From the NCBI GenBank assembly GCA_021396245.1, contig WNYE01000097.1, forward strand, positions 1 through 64,000: 64,000 bases of DNA. Reading direction: 5' to 3'. Below, piece by piece: positions 48,826 to 61,576 of the stretch; the first letter of the stretch is position 1, and each line of letters begins with the position of its first letter. The notes below the pieces were generated by a model. That model worked only from the letters and a program-made list of their open reading frames with translations. It searched no databases and had not been told where the DNA came from. Source of the stretch: Sporothrix humicola. Taxonomy: Eukaryota > Ascomycota > Sordariomycetes > Ophiostomatales > Ophiostomataceae. Position numbers and translations under genes: made by a program.

Positions 48826-50915
48826 GGTCGAGGAGTGCTGAGCGATGAGCGTTGACGTTTTGATTCCGATTTTATGTTGAGTTGTGTTACTAGGTTTGCA
48901 TTCGAATGGCGTCTTATTTTTCTCGGGTCTCGATTTCTGGCCGCATCAGGGAATGTCGGCTGTACTTGTACTTTGATCTGTATCCATAATGTAGCGCATG
49001 TATACGGCTCGCGTTGCCTTTTTCTTGCCATTTTGTGAATCTGCCGTGTTTCTGTGTTGTCTTGGCCCTCATTTTAGCCAGAGAGCATGTGCCCAATATC
49101 TTTCAATATATTTCACGATCCTGTCTGTATATATGCGATGCGACCTTGGCTCAAGCTGGCCATTGGTGCGAACTGTGTCTCGCCTGTCACACACTTTTCT
49201 GTCCGGCCAAGAACTGCACTCTCCATGCAGTATGGGCAGGCTGTGTACCATTTATTTCCTTGTCAAACACCATCTTGCATTTGCAGCCCAGATCGGGTCT
49301 TGTGCAGCCTTCTCTCTCTCCGCCTGTCCGCCCGTCCTCTAAAATAGAGTAATGGAAAATGGAAAATCGGAAATCGTCCGATGAGAATGACAGGACCAGC
49401 CGTCAGGGTTCGCGGTCTCCCGTGGATTTTACTACCCGGCCGGGCCGTTAATGTTAATGTTAATTGTTTATGATTTGCGGCGTTTTCCTTTTTCGTTCCT
49501 GGAAACCAGTGTTAAAGTGTTCCTGTTCTAGCCCGTATCCGCTCTGCCGAGGCACGGCTATGTAAGTGAGGTAGCTCTGCTTTTTTTTATTTTCTTCGGT
49601 GGTGGATGGTCGTGTGCCAACTTTAAAACTCCGTTCAGTGAGCCGACGCGCTGGGATGGAAATAGCGCCCGGACAGGTGTAACATGTTAGTGGACAATCA
49701 TGTTGAAGAGCCCCGGTAAGGCGTTTGTCTTCAATCGTCGCAACATTATTTTCACGTCTCGTGGTGTTCTCAGTAGTAGTTGAGTCGCCGCGAACAAGGA
49801 AAACGGGAAATACTGCCCCGCAAAATTTGGAGGCCGAACGAGCGTGTGTGCAGTGGCGGTCGGCGCGGGTAATACGCGGGGTTTGGGGAAGGAGCGATGA
49901 GAATACAGTTTTGGAGGGGCAATTGGCTCGTTTGGATGCGCTATTCATATTTTTTTCTGGGGAGCGAAATAAGCCGAACGACCGAGGCACAAAAAAAAGT
50001 GGTCACCATACTGGAGCGCATTTACACGAAGAATCACACTGGGAACGACGTAAAAAATACAGGAGCTTGGGGAGGAACGAAAGTGACGAATCGCGAAGTG
50101 AAAATACAAATACAAATCGGTGCCCGGTTTGCGAAGCTCGTAAGAGAAGCTCTGTTTCCTTTTCTGTATAATTATTTTTATTTTCACGATAATTTTGCTC
50201 CTTCCTCCAACATTGACGGCAGCTCTTACCCTCCCACGTTTCTGTCAACCCCACGTTCACCACACGCGCAAACGGCAACCAACGGACAAGCGGAGCGAAT
50301 AAAAACAACGCACGGCCTGTACGACGACGAACAAACACGACACAAACTCGGACGACATTCTTTCGGGCAATACAATAGACGAGAAGGTGTGTTTTTGCGC
50401 ATGTGTTGCTGTCCCAGGAGTGCAGAGAGTATTGCCTACTGCATTGCTCGTTCCTTCCCGTTGCTGCTGCCTCTTTTTGCTCTTTCCCTCCGGTTCTTGT
50501 CGCGAGGTTGTCAATTGCTCCTTCCATTCCTCTCCCCGGACAGTGCTTAAGCTCGGGCCAGCGAGGCAAGCTCTGACGTCTTTACTTCGGTTTTGGCGGC
50601 GGGCGCATTCGCTAGGTGGGCCAGTCATTGCCGTTCCAATTGTCCCCTGCCTTGTATTTTTTTCGATTTGCCCCTGGTCTGTCTCTTTTTTAGGGCGCTT
50701 GCGAGCAACCTACAAGAAAGCTGCCCCTCGCACCCTTTTGTACCCGTCTAAATTTTTGGCCTGCTTTTTTGGTTCCTTTTTTTGGTTTTCAGACACGTGA
50801 AAGTGCCAACCACCTTCCACCTTCAGAACAGTCGTCGCTTCCTCGTCTGAACTTTGGAATTTCTAACGTCTTTCCTTCTCGACAGCTCAATTGACGCATT
50901 TTTGAAAGCGCACGT

Positions 50916-50955
<40 letters not shown>

Positions 50956-51001
50956 ACTTTCCGTCTCCTCCTCTTCCTCTTCCTCCTCTCCAATCAGCAA
51001 C
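48826..51001. other. long intergenic region and carrier 5' leader
   Basis: 2.2 kb. The part from about 50160 to 51000 is pyrimidine-rich and probably promoter plus leader of the carrier gene. ORFs at 49460-50569 on both strands overlap, are Arg/Lys-rich and look random. Confidence 0.5.
50917..50952. repeat. (CT)n microsatellite
   Basis: About 17 CT dinucleotides within the likely 5' leader, 50 bases before the carrier ATG. Seen directly. Confidence 0.9.
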
Positions 51002-52208
51002 ATGTCCACATCCGACAGCGGCGCACCAGCGCCTGTCCCGGTCGCACCCGCCGAGCCCCCAGCAGCACCCGCACCGCCCACGCCCGCACCAGCAGCGCCC
51101 GCAACGACGACTTCCAAGATCGTCGAGGCCGCCAAGGCCGAGATCAAGGAGCTCAAGGCCGATGACGCCGAGCTGGCCAAGAAGGCCGACGAGAAGGTGA
51201 GCCTGCCCTCGCCGCAGGCTGCGACCTCGAGCTTGGCCGCCCAGGCGCGCTCATTCGCCGCTGGTGGTTTCGGTGGTATCTGCGCCGTCCTGGTCGGCCA
51301 CCCCTTTGATCTGGTCAAGGTCCGCCTCCAGACTGCCGAGAAGGGCGTGTACTCGTCCGCCATTGACGTTGTGCGCAAGACCGTCGCCAAGGATGGCCTG
51401 CGTCGCGGTCTGTACGCTGGTGTCACCGCACCGCTGATTGGTGTGACGCCCATGTGTAAGCTTTGATTGTCCTCGCTGCGCTCGCTTTGTTCTGAGAAAT
51501 GAAAATCGATTTGACTAACCAACCCCCGCAGTCGCCGTCTCTTTCTGGGGTTACGATGTCGGCAAGCAGGTCGTCCGCAACTTCTCCACGCCCAACCCCG
51601 ATGGCTCCCTCACCATTGGCCAGATTTCCGCCGCCGGTTTCCTCTCTGCCGTCCCCATGACTGCCATCACCGCCCCCTTTGAGCGCGTCAAGGTCATCCT
51701 CCAGGTCCAGGGCCAGAAGACGCTGGCGCCCGGCGAGAAGCCCAAGTACAACGGTGCCCTCGACGTCGTCCGCGATCTGTACAAGCAGGGCGGTGTCCGC
51801 TCCGTCTTCCGCGGCAGCGTCGCCACCCTCGCCCGTGACGGCCCCGGTTCCGCCGCGTACTTTGCCGCCTACGAGTACATCAAGCAGGCCCTGACGCCCA
51901 AGGACCCCGCGACCGGCAAGCCCAACGGCCAGCTCAGCTTGACTGCTATTACTGTCGCTGGTGCTGGTGCCGGTGTGGCCATGTGGATCCCCGTTTTCCC
52001 CGTCGATACCGTCAAGAGCCGTCTGCAGACGAGCTCCGAGCCTGGCATGACGATCGGCACAGTCGTTCGTGACCTGTACGGCAAGGGCGGTTTCAAGGCG
52101 TTCTTCCCTGGTATCGGCCCTGCGCTGGCGCGTGCCGTGCCTGCCAACGCCGCCACCTTCCTGGGTGTCGAGCTGGCTCACCAGGCCATGAACAAGATGT
52201 TCAACTAA
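51002..52208 (+). CDS. mitochondrial carnitine/acylcarnitine-type carrier
   Basis: Exons 51002-51455 and 51532-52208 (76-bp intron, CTAAC branch) give 376 residues. The N-terminal 75 residues are Ala/Pro-rich and charged, an extension before the carrier. Three mitochondrial-carrier repeats follow with signatures HPFDLVKVRLQ, APFERVKVILQVQGQ and FPVDTVKSRLQ. The order (first-repeat RLQT, second-repeat QVQGQ with a 'GPGSAAYFAAYEYIK' segment) matches the carnitine/acylcarnitine carrier branch (AcuH/Crc1). It would exchange acylcarnitine and carnitine across the inner membrane for acetyl or fatty acyl transfer. Other SLC25 members remain possible. Confidence 0.87.
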
Positions 52209-52570
52209 ACCCCCAAGAAAGAAGAGAAGGAGGGTTGATTAGAAGCCATAGAGGCTGGTTACACAAAAAGAGCGGTTCTTTTTATTTTTCATTGTCATTT
52301 TACTCACACAGTTTTCTGGTTTGCCTAGAGGTTTTTTTTTTGTTGTATTTTATGCTGGTTTCTTTTTAATCGTCTGCCTTCTCTACAGTTCAAACTGGGA
52401 AACAGGGCGTCTATTTGTACATAGATCATTAAAAAAGGGGCCCTTCCCCCACTGCCTTAGAGCTATGCCGTTTCCCAATGTCATTTTCCGAGTATAAAAT
52501 ACAGAAAGAGGAACCAGAATACAGGATATAATAAACCCAGACCCCAAGATCGCGCACAAGTGCATTGTCT
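52209..52570. other. convergent 3' intergenic region
   Basis: T-rich 3' region of the carrier facing the 3' end of the TFIIIC gene. No gene. Confidence 0.6.
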
Positions 52571-55070
52571 TTAGCGGCCAAAGAACTTTCCGCCGCAATA
52601 GCCACACACCCTGTCCCTCAACTTTTCATACAACTGCTTCCAATCGGTATCGGCCGACCCCGACAGCTTCAACATGTTTTCCACGGCGCTGGGGTGCAAC
52701 GTCTTGCGGCCGCATACGCCACACACCCGCGACACACCCGGCTCTTGAATGGCCAGACCGGTGCCCATACACCTGTCGAAAGTGTGCCCGTTGAGGCATT
52801 CAGAGGATCCTTGCCGATGCACGATCCGTTTCTCACAGATGCTGCATATTTGCGTATCGAGGCTGGGCTGTGCAGAACCTTCCAGGGCGGTAGCCGATGC
52901 TGCCGTCTTCGAGACGACTGCTGGCCCGCCGCCATACATGTACGTCCACATGGCGGCTTCGGTGGTTGTGGGAGCAGTTTCGTACTCCTTGGGTGCAAAT
53001 ATAACGGATGGGATCGGCCGCTTCTTCTGGACACCAAATAGGATTCGACAGACGCCCTTTGCCCTCCTAGTATCTGCAGCAGAATGCTCCGAGACAAGAA
53101 CAGCCGTAATTCCTCCAGCTCCAGGGAGACCCCCGGGCGCCTGTGCCAATCCCCAGATACACTTTCGCGTCTTGTTTCGTGGGTCTGGTCTCGACGTTCT
53201 ATAATATAGCGGAATGCCGTCGTCACCTTCCGCCTCGAAGACTGATGTTCTGTCTTCCAGGGCATCGGCCCAATCGGGACGCTCATGGGCATCGAGATGG
53301 AGGTTTGTCGTATACCAGCCACTTTGGCTGTTGCCAACGCGGCCGCGAACAAAGGTGTAAAGTGGCTTCTCGTTGAAGTTGCGCGAGTCCGCTGGATGCA
53401 CGACGAGGCCTGGATAAAATTGGAAAGCATTAAATCAGCATTGTGATTAAAGAAAGAGAGGTGGGTTTTACGTCGCCGCAAAAGACAACAGCACTTACCA
53501 GAGATCGGATTTCCACTCCATGACTCCATTTCTTTCGAATCTGCCGAACATTCTTGGGCGAAGCAAGCATGTTCACTTGGCGCGGAGGAGTCAAGGGGAA
53601 GGTTCGGGTCGTATGTTTTGAACGTAAATTCGAAATCTTTGATGTTCATTGGCGTTGCAATAACGACTCTGCAGAGGCATGTCTTCTTAGGGATGCCATG
53701 TTGCATATCATCCGGCTGCCGCCAGAGGCCGTCTTCAAAACGGAGTATTGAGTTTGAGCTTGTTGGGATGCAAAATCCGGCCGTGTCTTCTTCATCAAAG
53801 AAATAGGTTTCCTTCTCGTCGTAGACATTTGGGCGCATCATAACCGTTAGGCGTCGAAATCCAACGTAGTGTCCCACAACGAATCCGACAATGCAAGTCA
53901 GGATCGTTTCTGGCTTCTTTTTCCGTCCCATCGGCACCTTTTCGACCATCCACGGGCTGCACCTCAGGCCAGATGATGTCGCAGAGGGCACATAGAAGGG
54001 ATCAAGCCTGACATCGTTCTTTGATCTCATCTCATGAGCACCAACTGCCGATTTTACTCGTGCAATCTCTGTGACGCTCCATGCCTCGGTACCGTTGCGA
54101 TGGTACGCATGTCCAACACTAAGGACAACAAGGTGCCGCTTGTCCGTCTGGTACACCAAGAATGCTTTGGTATTTGATCGTTTCGCTCGGTCGGGGCGGG
54201 GAATGCGATCGTCGATAATCTCATCGCATGCGTTGGTCCACGCAAATGCCCGAATGCATTCTCCAGTCTTGTTTCGAGGAGGGACCGCCAATCGTTCGCC
54301 CACGGCCCACAGTACCTCCCATCGGGATACATCGTAGCCGTTGCGGCCGCCGGATACCCTCTGCCCATCTGACGATTTGTCCGTCTCCCCGCCGTCGAGA
54401 GGTTCGCCGTAGATGATCAGCATGCCGGACGCGGTCAGCACGCCCAAAACACATCGCCGGTTTCGGCCAACGCCGCTCGGAGACCACGCGATGCTGACCA
54501 CCGAGTTCATTGTGCTTCCCGAGCCAGTAAGTGGGCCAGTCCCGGCACCAATCCTTGCGTCTTCCCCTTGCCAAACGCCCTCGCCGTTGTCGACGTTGTT
54601 GTTAGCCCATTCGTTGTATAGCGGCGCGTTGATGCGGTGGTCCAGTCGCGGGTATCCAATTGGGATCCGGGCAACGCCACCAAACTGCTTGCGTGATGCT
54701 GTCTCTGTTGAGAATTGGCTGCTGCCGCCCTGCCCTTCTGAGGCTTCCCCTTGAAAATCGGCTGCGTTGAAAGCCGGGCCGTCAAAAATTGGCATCCGCT
54801 TTCCGCCTGCGGTCAAGAACTGTGGCGAAAGGATGTGCACGGAATCAGCCGTCGCAGCAGCGAGGTCGCCGTCTGCCGACCACTCCAGTGCGCATGTCGG
54901 GAATGGAGCTGCATCCAGGTCAATCGGCCCAAGTTCCAAGGGACGAGGGCGAGCCTAAAGAGCGAAGAGATGACGGGCGTTAGTACAAGAACGCAATAGA
55001 CTGAAGAGAGACAGAAGTTGCCAAAGCTTACCGTCGTTGAGGAACCAGCCGACTCGGCCAGAGACTCCAT
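52571..55070 (-). CDS. transcription factor IIIC delta-type subunit with C-terminal zinc finger
   Basis: Exons 55032-55070, 53499-54954 and 52571-53409 give 777 residues. Both introns are GT-AG; the second (89 bp) is needed because the middle exon's frame runs on as an unrelated stretch. The N-terminal half is WD/beta-propeller-like (LDAAPFPTCALEWSADGDLA... SVVSIAWSPSG...), as in the TFIIIC delta N-terminal domain (TFC90/GTF3C4 group). The C-terminus carries two Cys-rich units, ICSICEKRIVHRQGSSECLN with GHTFDRCMG, then CGVCGRKT, and finally RVCGYCGGKF, matching the putative TFIIIC zinc finger. It would bind at tRNA and 5S gene promoters to recruit TFIIIB and RNA polymerase III. The name rests on domain pattern and memory. 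Confidence 0.78.
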
Positions 55071-55646
55071 CTCGAGTGTGAATAGAGATGTTGCCCAAAA
55101 TATATCATACAAAGTAAGGAGTATGCATGCAATGTCGTGTGACAGCCCTGTGTGTTGGTGTCAGACGCGCAAACAGCAAGACGGTGTTGTATTAAGTTTT
55201 GAGGTTGAGTGAGGTTGAAATAAAGTGGGGCACATTCGTTGTTAGCAAAACACTATCAACAGAGACCACACCAGACTAGAAGGCGCGATGCTGTTCAGCA
55301 ACAGGCCAACAGCACCTTCCTATCCTAATACCACAATAGTATCGCATGCGGCAAGAGCATTTGGCAGCCCTTAACTTAAATACAGCTCAAGTTTACAGGT
55401 GGAAGTCATATGTAATTGGTTGTGGGTGAAATCCCACCAGTCTCTTGATATTTGTTCTAGTTTACTATATCAAGAAGAAAGTACATTTGCGCCAGTTAAA
55501 AAAACAAATCATAAGTAAAGCAAAGGAAATAACAACCTTCCGCTCCAATAATGTGGCTTTATACAAGAAGAAGTGCAAAGGAAAAGAAGAGTCGTCACAG
55601 AAGTAAAGTACAGTGTCAAGAAGAGAAAAGGCGGGAAGTAACAAGA
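55071..55646. other. intergenic region
   Basis: 576 bases between two minus-strand genes; promoter of the TFIIIC gene and 3' region of GPI8. AT-rich from 55320 to 55620. No gene. Confidence 0.55.
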
Positions 55647-56876
55647 TCATGCCTCGAGGTATGAGCTCAAGCCCCAGAGGAGAGCGCAGCCTGCCAGTGT
55701 TGTCGCACCAACAACCTTCTTGGTCCACCAGTTGTCGTCCGTCAGCGGCTTGGCCGACTGAATCTTATGGTTGACAATCGGGCCACGACCGGCAGCCTGC
55801 TGCTTTGCCGACGACGCGTTTGCATTCGCAGCCTTGGCCGCAGCGGCCTCCTCTTCAGTCTCCTGCTCCTTGGCGCGCTTATGCAGCTCGGCAATCGTCT
55901 TGCTCAGTGCCAGGAGGTCCTCGTCGAGCGTCGAGTTACGGCCGTCGCTACCGCTGCCTGCAACACCGCCATCCACCTCGACGTTCTGAACGTTGCCAAA
56001 GAAATCAGTGACCAACCGGCTGCGGGCCTCGGGAGCGCCGCCGCGGAACAGATCGTAGCGGACACCCGCGTGCGAGTGGATCTTCTCGTAGTCGTACGAG
56101 TCGAACAGGTCGCCAACGGTTTTCTTGCTGCCGAGATCGCGCACCTCGTTTTCGAGGAACTCGAGGTTGTAGTATGTGTAGCGGTCGATGACGGCGACAC
56201 CAACGTCGTTGTCGGCATGGTGCGAGTAGGAGGACTGGTCGAGTTCAGAAGAGCCGGTAGCGATAATGTTGGGCGAGTACAGACGGCTGTACATGGTGTT
56301 GGCCTGGCACGTGTCGATCATGAACAGGATCTCGTGGTAGCGCTTCTTCTCCCACATCTGCTCGAAAGCATCTGCCAGATCGAGCGCGCCAATCTCCTCG
56401 GCATCCTGGAACTTGAGGAACTCGTTGCCGCCGTGGCCCGTCATGTACACCAGCACGTTGCTGCGGTCGTCGGTCAGGAGGCGCTTGCTGCGGGGCATCT
56501 CGTCGCCGACGCGGTCGGTCAGGAGGCGGATAAAGTTTTGGACGGTGACTTCGTAGCCACGGTAGTCGACCTCAATGTTGTCACCGTACAGGTCGACAGC
56601 ACGGTCAGCGTTGGAGTAGACGGTGCCCGGGAACGCGTTGCGCGGGTTGCAGGCCATGTCGTCGGGAAGCATCAGGATGATCTGCGAGTCGGGGATGCCC
56701 AGCCGCTTGACGGTGCGGTAGACGGAGAGCACATTGGCCAGGTGGCGGTAGTTGAACCAGAATCGCGACGTGCACACAAGAACTGCCCAGTTGCTGGTGT
56801 GCTCGGCTGCAACAGGTGATGCTGCAAAGGCGGCCAGCAGTGCCGGCACGGCCGACAGCCAGCTTGAGAGCTTCAT
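55647..56876 (-). CDS. GPI8: GPI-anchor transamidase catalytic subunit
   Basis: 409 residues from the ATG at 56876; the longer frame to 57008 would place 44 leader residues before the signal peptide. Residues 1-24 are a signal peptide (MKLSSWLSAVPALLAAFAAS). The C13-peptidase domain follows: HTSNWAVLVCTSRFWFNYRH, VLVYMTGHGGNEF with His148, and LFMIDTCQANTMYSR with Cys190, the catalytic dyad. A C-terminal Ala/Lys linker leads to a final membrane helix (VVGATTLAGCALLWGL). GPI8 cleaves the C-terminal signal of precursors and joins them to the GPI anchor in the ER lumen, as part of the GPI16/GAA1/GPI17/GAB1 complex. Confidence 0.95.
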   Translation of the reverse strand: MKLSSWLSAVPALLAAFAASPVAAEHTSNWAVLVCTSRFWFNYRHLANVLSVYRTVKRLGIPDSQIILMLPDDMACNPRNAFPGTVYSNADRAVDLYGDNIEVDYRGYEVTVQNFIRLLTDRVGDEMPRSKRLLTDDRSNVLVYMTGHGGNEFLKFQDAEEIGALDLADAFEQMWEKKRYHEILFMIDTCQANTMYSRLYSPNIIATGSSELDQSSYSHHADNDVGVAVIDRYTYYNLEFLENEVRDLGSKKTVGDLFDSYDYEKIHSHAGVRYDLFRGGAPEARSRLVTDFFGNVQNVEVDGGVAGSGSDGRNSTLDEDLLALSKTIAELHKRAKEQETEEEAAAAKAANANASSAKQQAAGRGPIVNHKIQSAKPLTDDNWWTKKVVGATTLAGCALLWGLSSYLEA

Positions 56877-59044
56877 TGTGATAGGGGCTGCCGGTATTGG
56901 TGATAAAAGTCGGTGTGAGACGTGCCAATCGGTAGTGGAAAGAGTAGTCGTTAAAAGAGCGTGTGTTCGAAGAAGGAGACAGGAGGTGTCGCGTTGTCGA
57001 TGGCACACTTTCCGCTGTGCTGGCGGTGTTGGGTGGAATTGATGTCTACAACACGGCGTCGATATTGGATTTCAAAGCATGAGACACACACTGGCATTGA
57101 TGCTATTTCCAGGGGGGCAAAGGTACATCTGCAATGTACCTTTTCCTCGCCTTACATAATACTCTAAGTCCGACGCGCGCAAGCCTAGCGACCCCCACTG
57201 GCGGAGCTCGAGCGCGACTTCCCTACAGTGGCATTAAAAGTGGATTTCTCCAATGCCAGGAAGCCACGAGCAGCACAATGCGCAGAATCTTGCAGGTGCG
57301 ACGGTTCTAGCGGCTTGTTTCTTGTGTATTTGCTCCGTTCTCGATGTTTGTTTCTGGGAAGGAACGAGCGAGCCATAATGTCCCCCAAGTGACTCAAAAG
57401 CCTGCAGAATAGCGCCGGTGACGGCTCTTCCCCTCCTCTGCGGGCGCCTCGGGCTACGGCGGTTACATGGTCTAAACAGCGGAGTCTGGACTTAAGCCGC
57501 AAGGGGTCAGCCGTCACCAGCAATTCGATTCATTTGCCTTTTCCCCATCTTTCAAACACCGCAAAGTCAAGCTCACATCTCCGAGTAAATCAGCATAGCT
57601 TAGCAGAAAATCAGCAAGCAATGCAACTGCGGGGTCTGCAGGTCGTGCCTGCCTAGACATGCCATTTGCTGTTTTGAAAAGGAAAGAGGAAAGACAGGGA
57701 GGCAAGAGCGGGAGTCAAGGTTTTGCTGTACGAGTGACTTGAAAAGAAAGAGCGAGTGACTTGCCTGCAGATGAAAGAAAGTTTTTTAGCACAGATATTT
57801 AAAGCGAACAAGTAGAACAAAAGGAAAGAACCTTCACGCCAGGCCCCAAGCAGCCAGTAAGACAGCGCAACTGCTCAACGGGCATACCAGAGCCAACGCG
57901 ACGGCCAGACCCAGAGACAAGGCAAGACAGTGCATTTGGTTAGAGCCAGGCCGTTCCTTCCCCTCTCGCTCGCTGCAGCGCATTCTTCCTGCCGCCTTCT
58001 GCGGCTTGCGCTTGCGCCCTCCCAAGCCTATTATTGTCACATGTGACGAAGTGGGAAATTGCTCAAAAGAAATCGTCATCGCTGTAGTCGCCTCTGTACA
58101 GTGGATATGCTTTGCATCTTCTATGCCGTCCCTCATTGTTTCTTCTCCCTCGACCAAATATCATCGAGCTTCTCCTCGCAAACCTGCACGTTGCATTTCA
58201 TCCCACTTTCACCACAATACAGCGCCAGCGTCATCCCAAGTCTCGACGGCCACCGGGCAGCCAAGCCGCCGCCTTTCCGCCCGTTTCACCCACCTTTGGC
58301 ACGTCGATCGCTCTTTCTTTGTCTGCTCTGGGCAAAAAGGCAAGAGCGAGCTTATTCCTTCCACGACCTATTTTCTTGTAAAGTTCGCCTCTTTTCAAAA
58401 ATTCGCATTCTTCTCTTCTTCAACGACGACTAGTCTCTACGACCAGTGCAGCAAACATCCTTGCTCGCTTGCCCCTTTTCCTCTGTCGAAGGCGTTGCCG
58501 TCATCGTTTACCCTCGCAGCATCAACATCTGCAACAGTGCATCTGTCTTGTGCGACCGTGGCGTTGAAACAGATGTCTTGACAAGGTACGAAACAAAACC
58601 CTGAGATCTCGACGGGCATCAACCTATCCTATTCAATCTATATCATCTTTTCTTTGTCGGTTCCTCCTCTCTCGTCTGTCCCAACACTCAACAAATTCGC
58701 CTGTCCTTGCCTTTTGCGCCCCTCGCCTACATACACCTCTCCCGACTGCCACGCCACTTTCAGAGCTGTCATTCCATCAGCTGGTCCAAGCTTGCTTGCC
58801 TGCCTGCTGCCTCTCGATTTGATCTGTCCAGCTCTGAACTTGGTTCTTTTTCTCCCTTCAAACCACCAATATTTCTTCTCTTGCTTTCATCCTGCTTTAT
58901 ACAAACAGCTCAGTCCTAACAGGCTCGTTTCAGTCTTGAAATCAGTACCTAGACTTGCATCGCACCGGATCCGACTTGCCCGAATCAACTTCATCCAACC
59001 GCCTCTCTACTACTGCCTGCTCTCCCACCGTGGGCTCGGTCGCC
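56877..59044. other. long divergent intergenic region
   Basis: 2.2 kb. GPI8 promoter on one side; on the other a long pyrimidine-rich leader (58100-59040) for the phosphatase gene. Small ORFs at 57185-57705 (minus) and 58006-58581 (plus) show no domain and look like chance. Confidence 0.5.
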
Positions 59045-61576
59045 ATGGGGCGTCCGCCAGCATACATTTTTATTGTCAGGTTCGTAACTGTGAGGGCCAA
59101 TTGTGCCGTCTTTAACCCCTCCATTTCCCCTTTGTTTATATAACCGCTCGCTCACGCCCCTCGCAGACATGGAAACCGCCTCGATGCTGCTGACAAGCTG
59201 TGGCACCTGTCGTCGCCAACGCCGTACGACCCCCCGCTGACATACCGCGGCTGGTCACAGTGCCGTGCTATTGGGCAACGCATTGCCGACATCCTGCGCG
59301 AAAGTACACCTCCTGAATCCTCACCAGCTGCAGATACTGCCGATGGGAAGCCTGCACCGAAAAAGCGGAAGTACAAGGTCGTTATACACAGCTCGCCATT
59401 CCTCCGATGCATCCAGACGTCTATTGCAATCAGCTCCGGAATCGCCTCAGACTCTCTCCCTCTCGAACATCCCCGAACCTTTGAACCTCTTCCTCCACTA
59501 CGTGTGCGGACACCAGCACAAAATGGATCCTCCACGCCAACAGTCACCAGTGCTATCCGTGCGGACCCCACCCCATCCCCAAAACCTGCGACGCCAAAAC
59601 TCAATAAGTCTGTAATGCGCCTCGATGCCTTTCTTGGCGAGTGGCTGTCGCCAGGCTACTTCGAACTCATTACACCACCTCCCAGCTCCGTTCTGATGGT
59701 TGCCAGCGCAAAGGCTGAGCTTCTTCGGCGGGAGGACTACTCCAGCTTCGTCCATATGACGAACCACCAGACGGCGCATGCCCATGCTCACTCCCACTCG
59801 GCCAGCCACCTCTGGGGCGCATCTCGCTCCAACACGTGGTCTTCCCGCCCATCCGAAGAAGAAGAGCTGCCGAAGTCTGGCTCGCAGCATATTCCTCCCG
59901 TCATGTCCCCTGGGCTGTTTGGCAGCAACAATGGTCCAGACGGCAGGCCCATGAGCAGCAACGGCAGCGTTCTGAGCCCACGCTGGGATACTGCGGGCAG
60001 TTCCGGCATGCATGCTCCAAATCTCGCCGGATATGTAGCGCCAGTACCCCAGTTCGCCATCTCGTCCCGAGCACCAGCACCCACGGGCTACGTAGCGCAT
60101 GCGCGGGACGCCTGCGTCGATCTCGACTACCAGTGGGACTCTATGCGGGCGCCTTACGACTGGGGTGATGGTGGCGAATTTGGTGAGGAATGGACGTCCA
60201 TGCACCGTCGGTTCCGGAAAGGCCTGCAGAAGCTCGTTGATTGGTACACGACGAGCGATGCACCCGCAGAGATGGTCACAAAGACCGTGCAGTTTAAAAC
60301 CGGTCATTCAAAGACTAACTCCAGCGCGAGCAATATCAACGACGAGGAATGCGCCATCGATGACGATGAGAGTGACAGCGAAACCGCCGACGATGACTGT
60401 ATCGAAGAGACAGTCGTGGTCCTTGTCTCGCACGGCGCCGGTTGCAATGCGCTTATTGGCGCTATAACACAACAGCCCGTCCTCATGGATGTCGGTTTGG
60501 CTTCGCTGTCGGTTGCTGTGAGGCGGCCGTTTATGGATTCGCTCTCCTGCATGTCTGACGACGAAGATTCTCACTCGCATACGTCAAAGTGGTCGGGAGC
60601 CGTCCACAGTGGCCATCCAGGCGGTATTGTCCCGCTCAACAAGTACTTTGAGATGAAGTTGCTTGCCAACTCGGACCACCTTCGATCTATACCTACTACG
60701 CCCACTACACCACGCGGTAGCATGGCTTCTGTGATGGGCGGAACGCGTGGTCGTCACTCCAACTCCTTGTCAGGCACGCCAGGCAACTTCAATCTCTTCG
60801 AAAGCGGTGCGGTTGGACAGCGGAGTTCGTCTGCAGGTTCATTCCATGGTGGCGCTGGTCTTGTGACGCGTCGTCCGTCCGGTGCTTCATCGCGGCCGCC
60901 TCTCGTCACGAAGAATACTGGCGGTAGCACGAATGGCCGTGGCTCCGGTATCACGATCGGCAGCGGCGTTTTGACGTTCTCGCCTCCGTCGATTTCCACC
61001 AGCCGTATTGGCCACTCGCGCCCAGGATCGATTGGCCTCTGGTCGCCCGTCAGCTCCAAGGACCCTAACGAAGACAACTTTGCGCTCACCGACGAAGGCG
61101 ACTCCAAGGACGACGACGATATGGAGATTCTGCTCAGCTTCGGCCCAGAGAGTCCAAAGTCCCCGCCGCAGCCGGAGGAGAAGAAGAAGAAGGCGCCATC
61201 GATCCGTGGCACGTCCAACCCGATTTACCCCTCCTCACTTTCGATTGCCCACTCAGCCGATGGTGATCACGACGACCACAGTGAGAGTACCGGCGATGTT
61301 CTGAGCAGTGGTTACACTTCCATGACGGCCGCTCTGCCCCGCCTGGACACCCGTGGCCCGACCTCTGCTCCGGCGTCCACCAACGGTGCAGCCGAGCGAG
61401 CCTCGGCCACCACGTTTACTCCTTCTACAACCTCCACTACGGCCAGGGCTGCCAGTCCGAGCAGTCCCAGCCTGTGGACCAACCCTCGTGTGGTGTCGCT
61501 CAGCAACAGCGACGAACTCCCACACGAGATGGCAGGCTCCAAGCGGCGCTGGACCGTAACGGAGCCGCCAGTCTAA
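59045..61576 (+). CDS. histidine phosphatase (phosphoglycerate-mutase-like) with long insert
   Basis: Exons 59045-59079 and 59167-61576 encode 814 residues; the 87-bp intron (GTTCGT donor, CGCAG acceptor) splits the Arg of the catalytic motif. The first motif is IFIVRHGNR, with the catalytic His at residue 13. Next are TYRGWSQCRAIGQRIADIL and HSSPFLRCIQTSIAIS, the second phosphatase block. The other catalytic segment, VVLVSHGAGCNALIGAI, comes only near residue 435, after a His/Ser-rich insert of roughly 250 residues and DYQWDSMRAPYDWGD. The C-terminal 350 residues are Ser/Pro/Gly-rich and low complexity. So the fold is interrupted but its motifs are intact. It may be a protein or sugar-phosphate phosphatase; substrate unknown. 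Confidence 0.82.

Noticed and set aside
52669..53498. Continuation of the middle TFIIIC exon as one long ORF
   Set aside because: After 53498 the frame reads as unrelated sequence, while splicing at 53410-53498 leads into the conserved zinc-finger frame.
55767..56819. 350-codon ORF on the plus strand antisense to GPI8
   Set aside because: It is a shadow of the GC-rich codon bias of GPI8; its translation has no family features, while the opposite frame has all GPI8 motifs.
4549..56876. Glycosylation gene cluster (GT69, ALG10, ALG1, GPI8)
   Set aside because: The genes are spread over 52 kb and interleaved with unrelated housekeeping genes, so they are not a functional cluster on this evidence.
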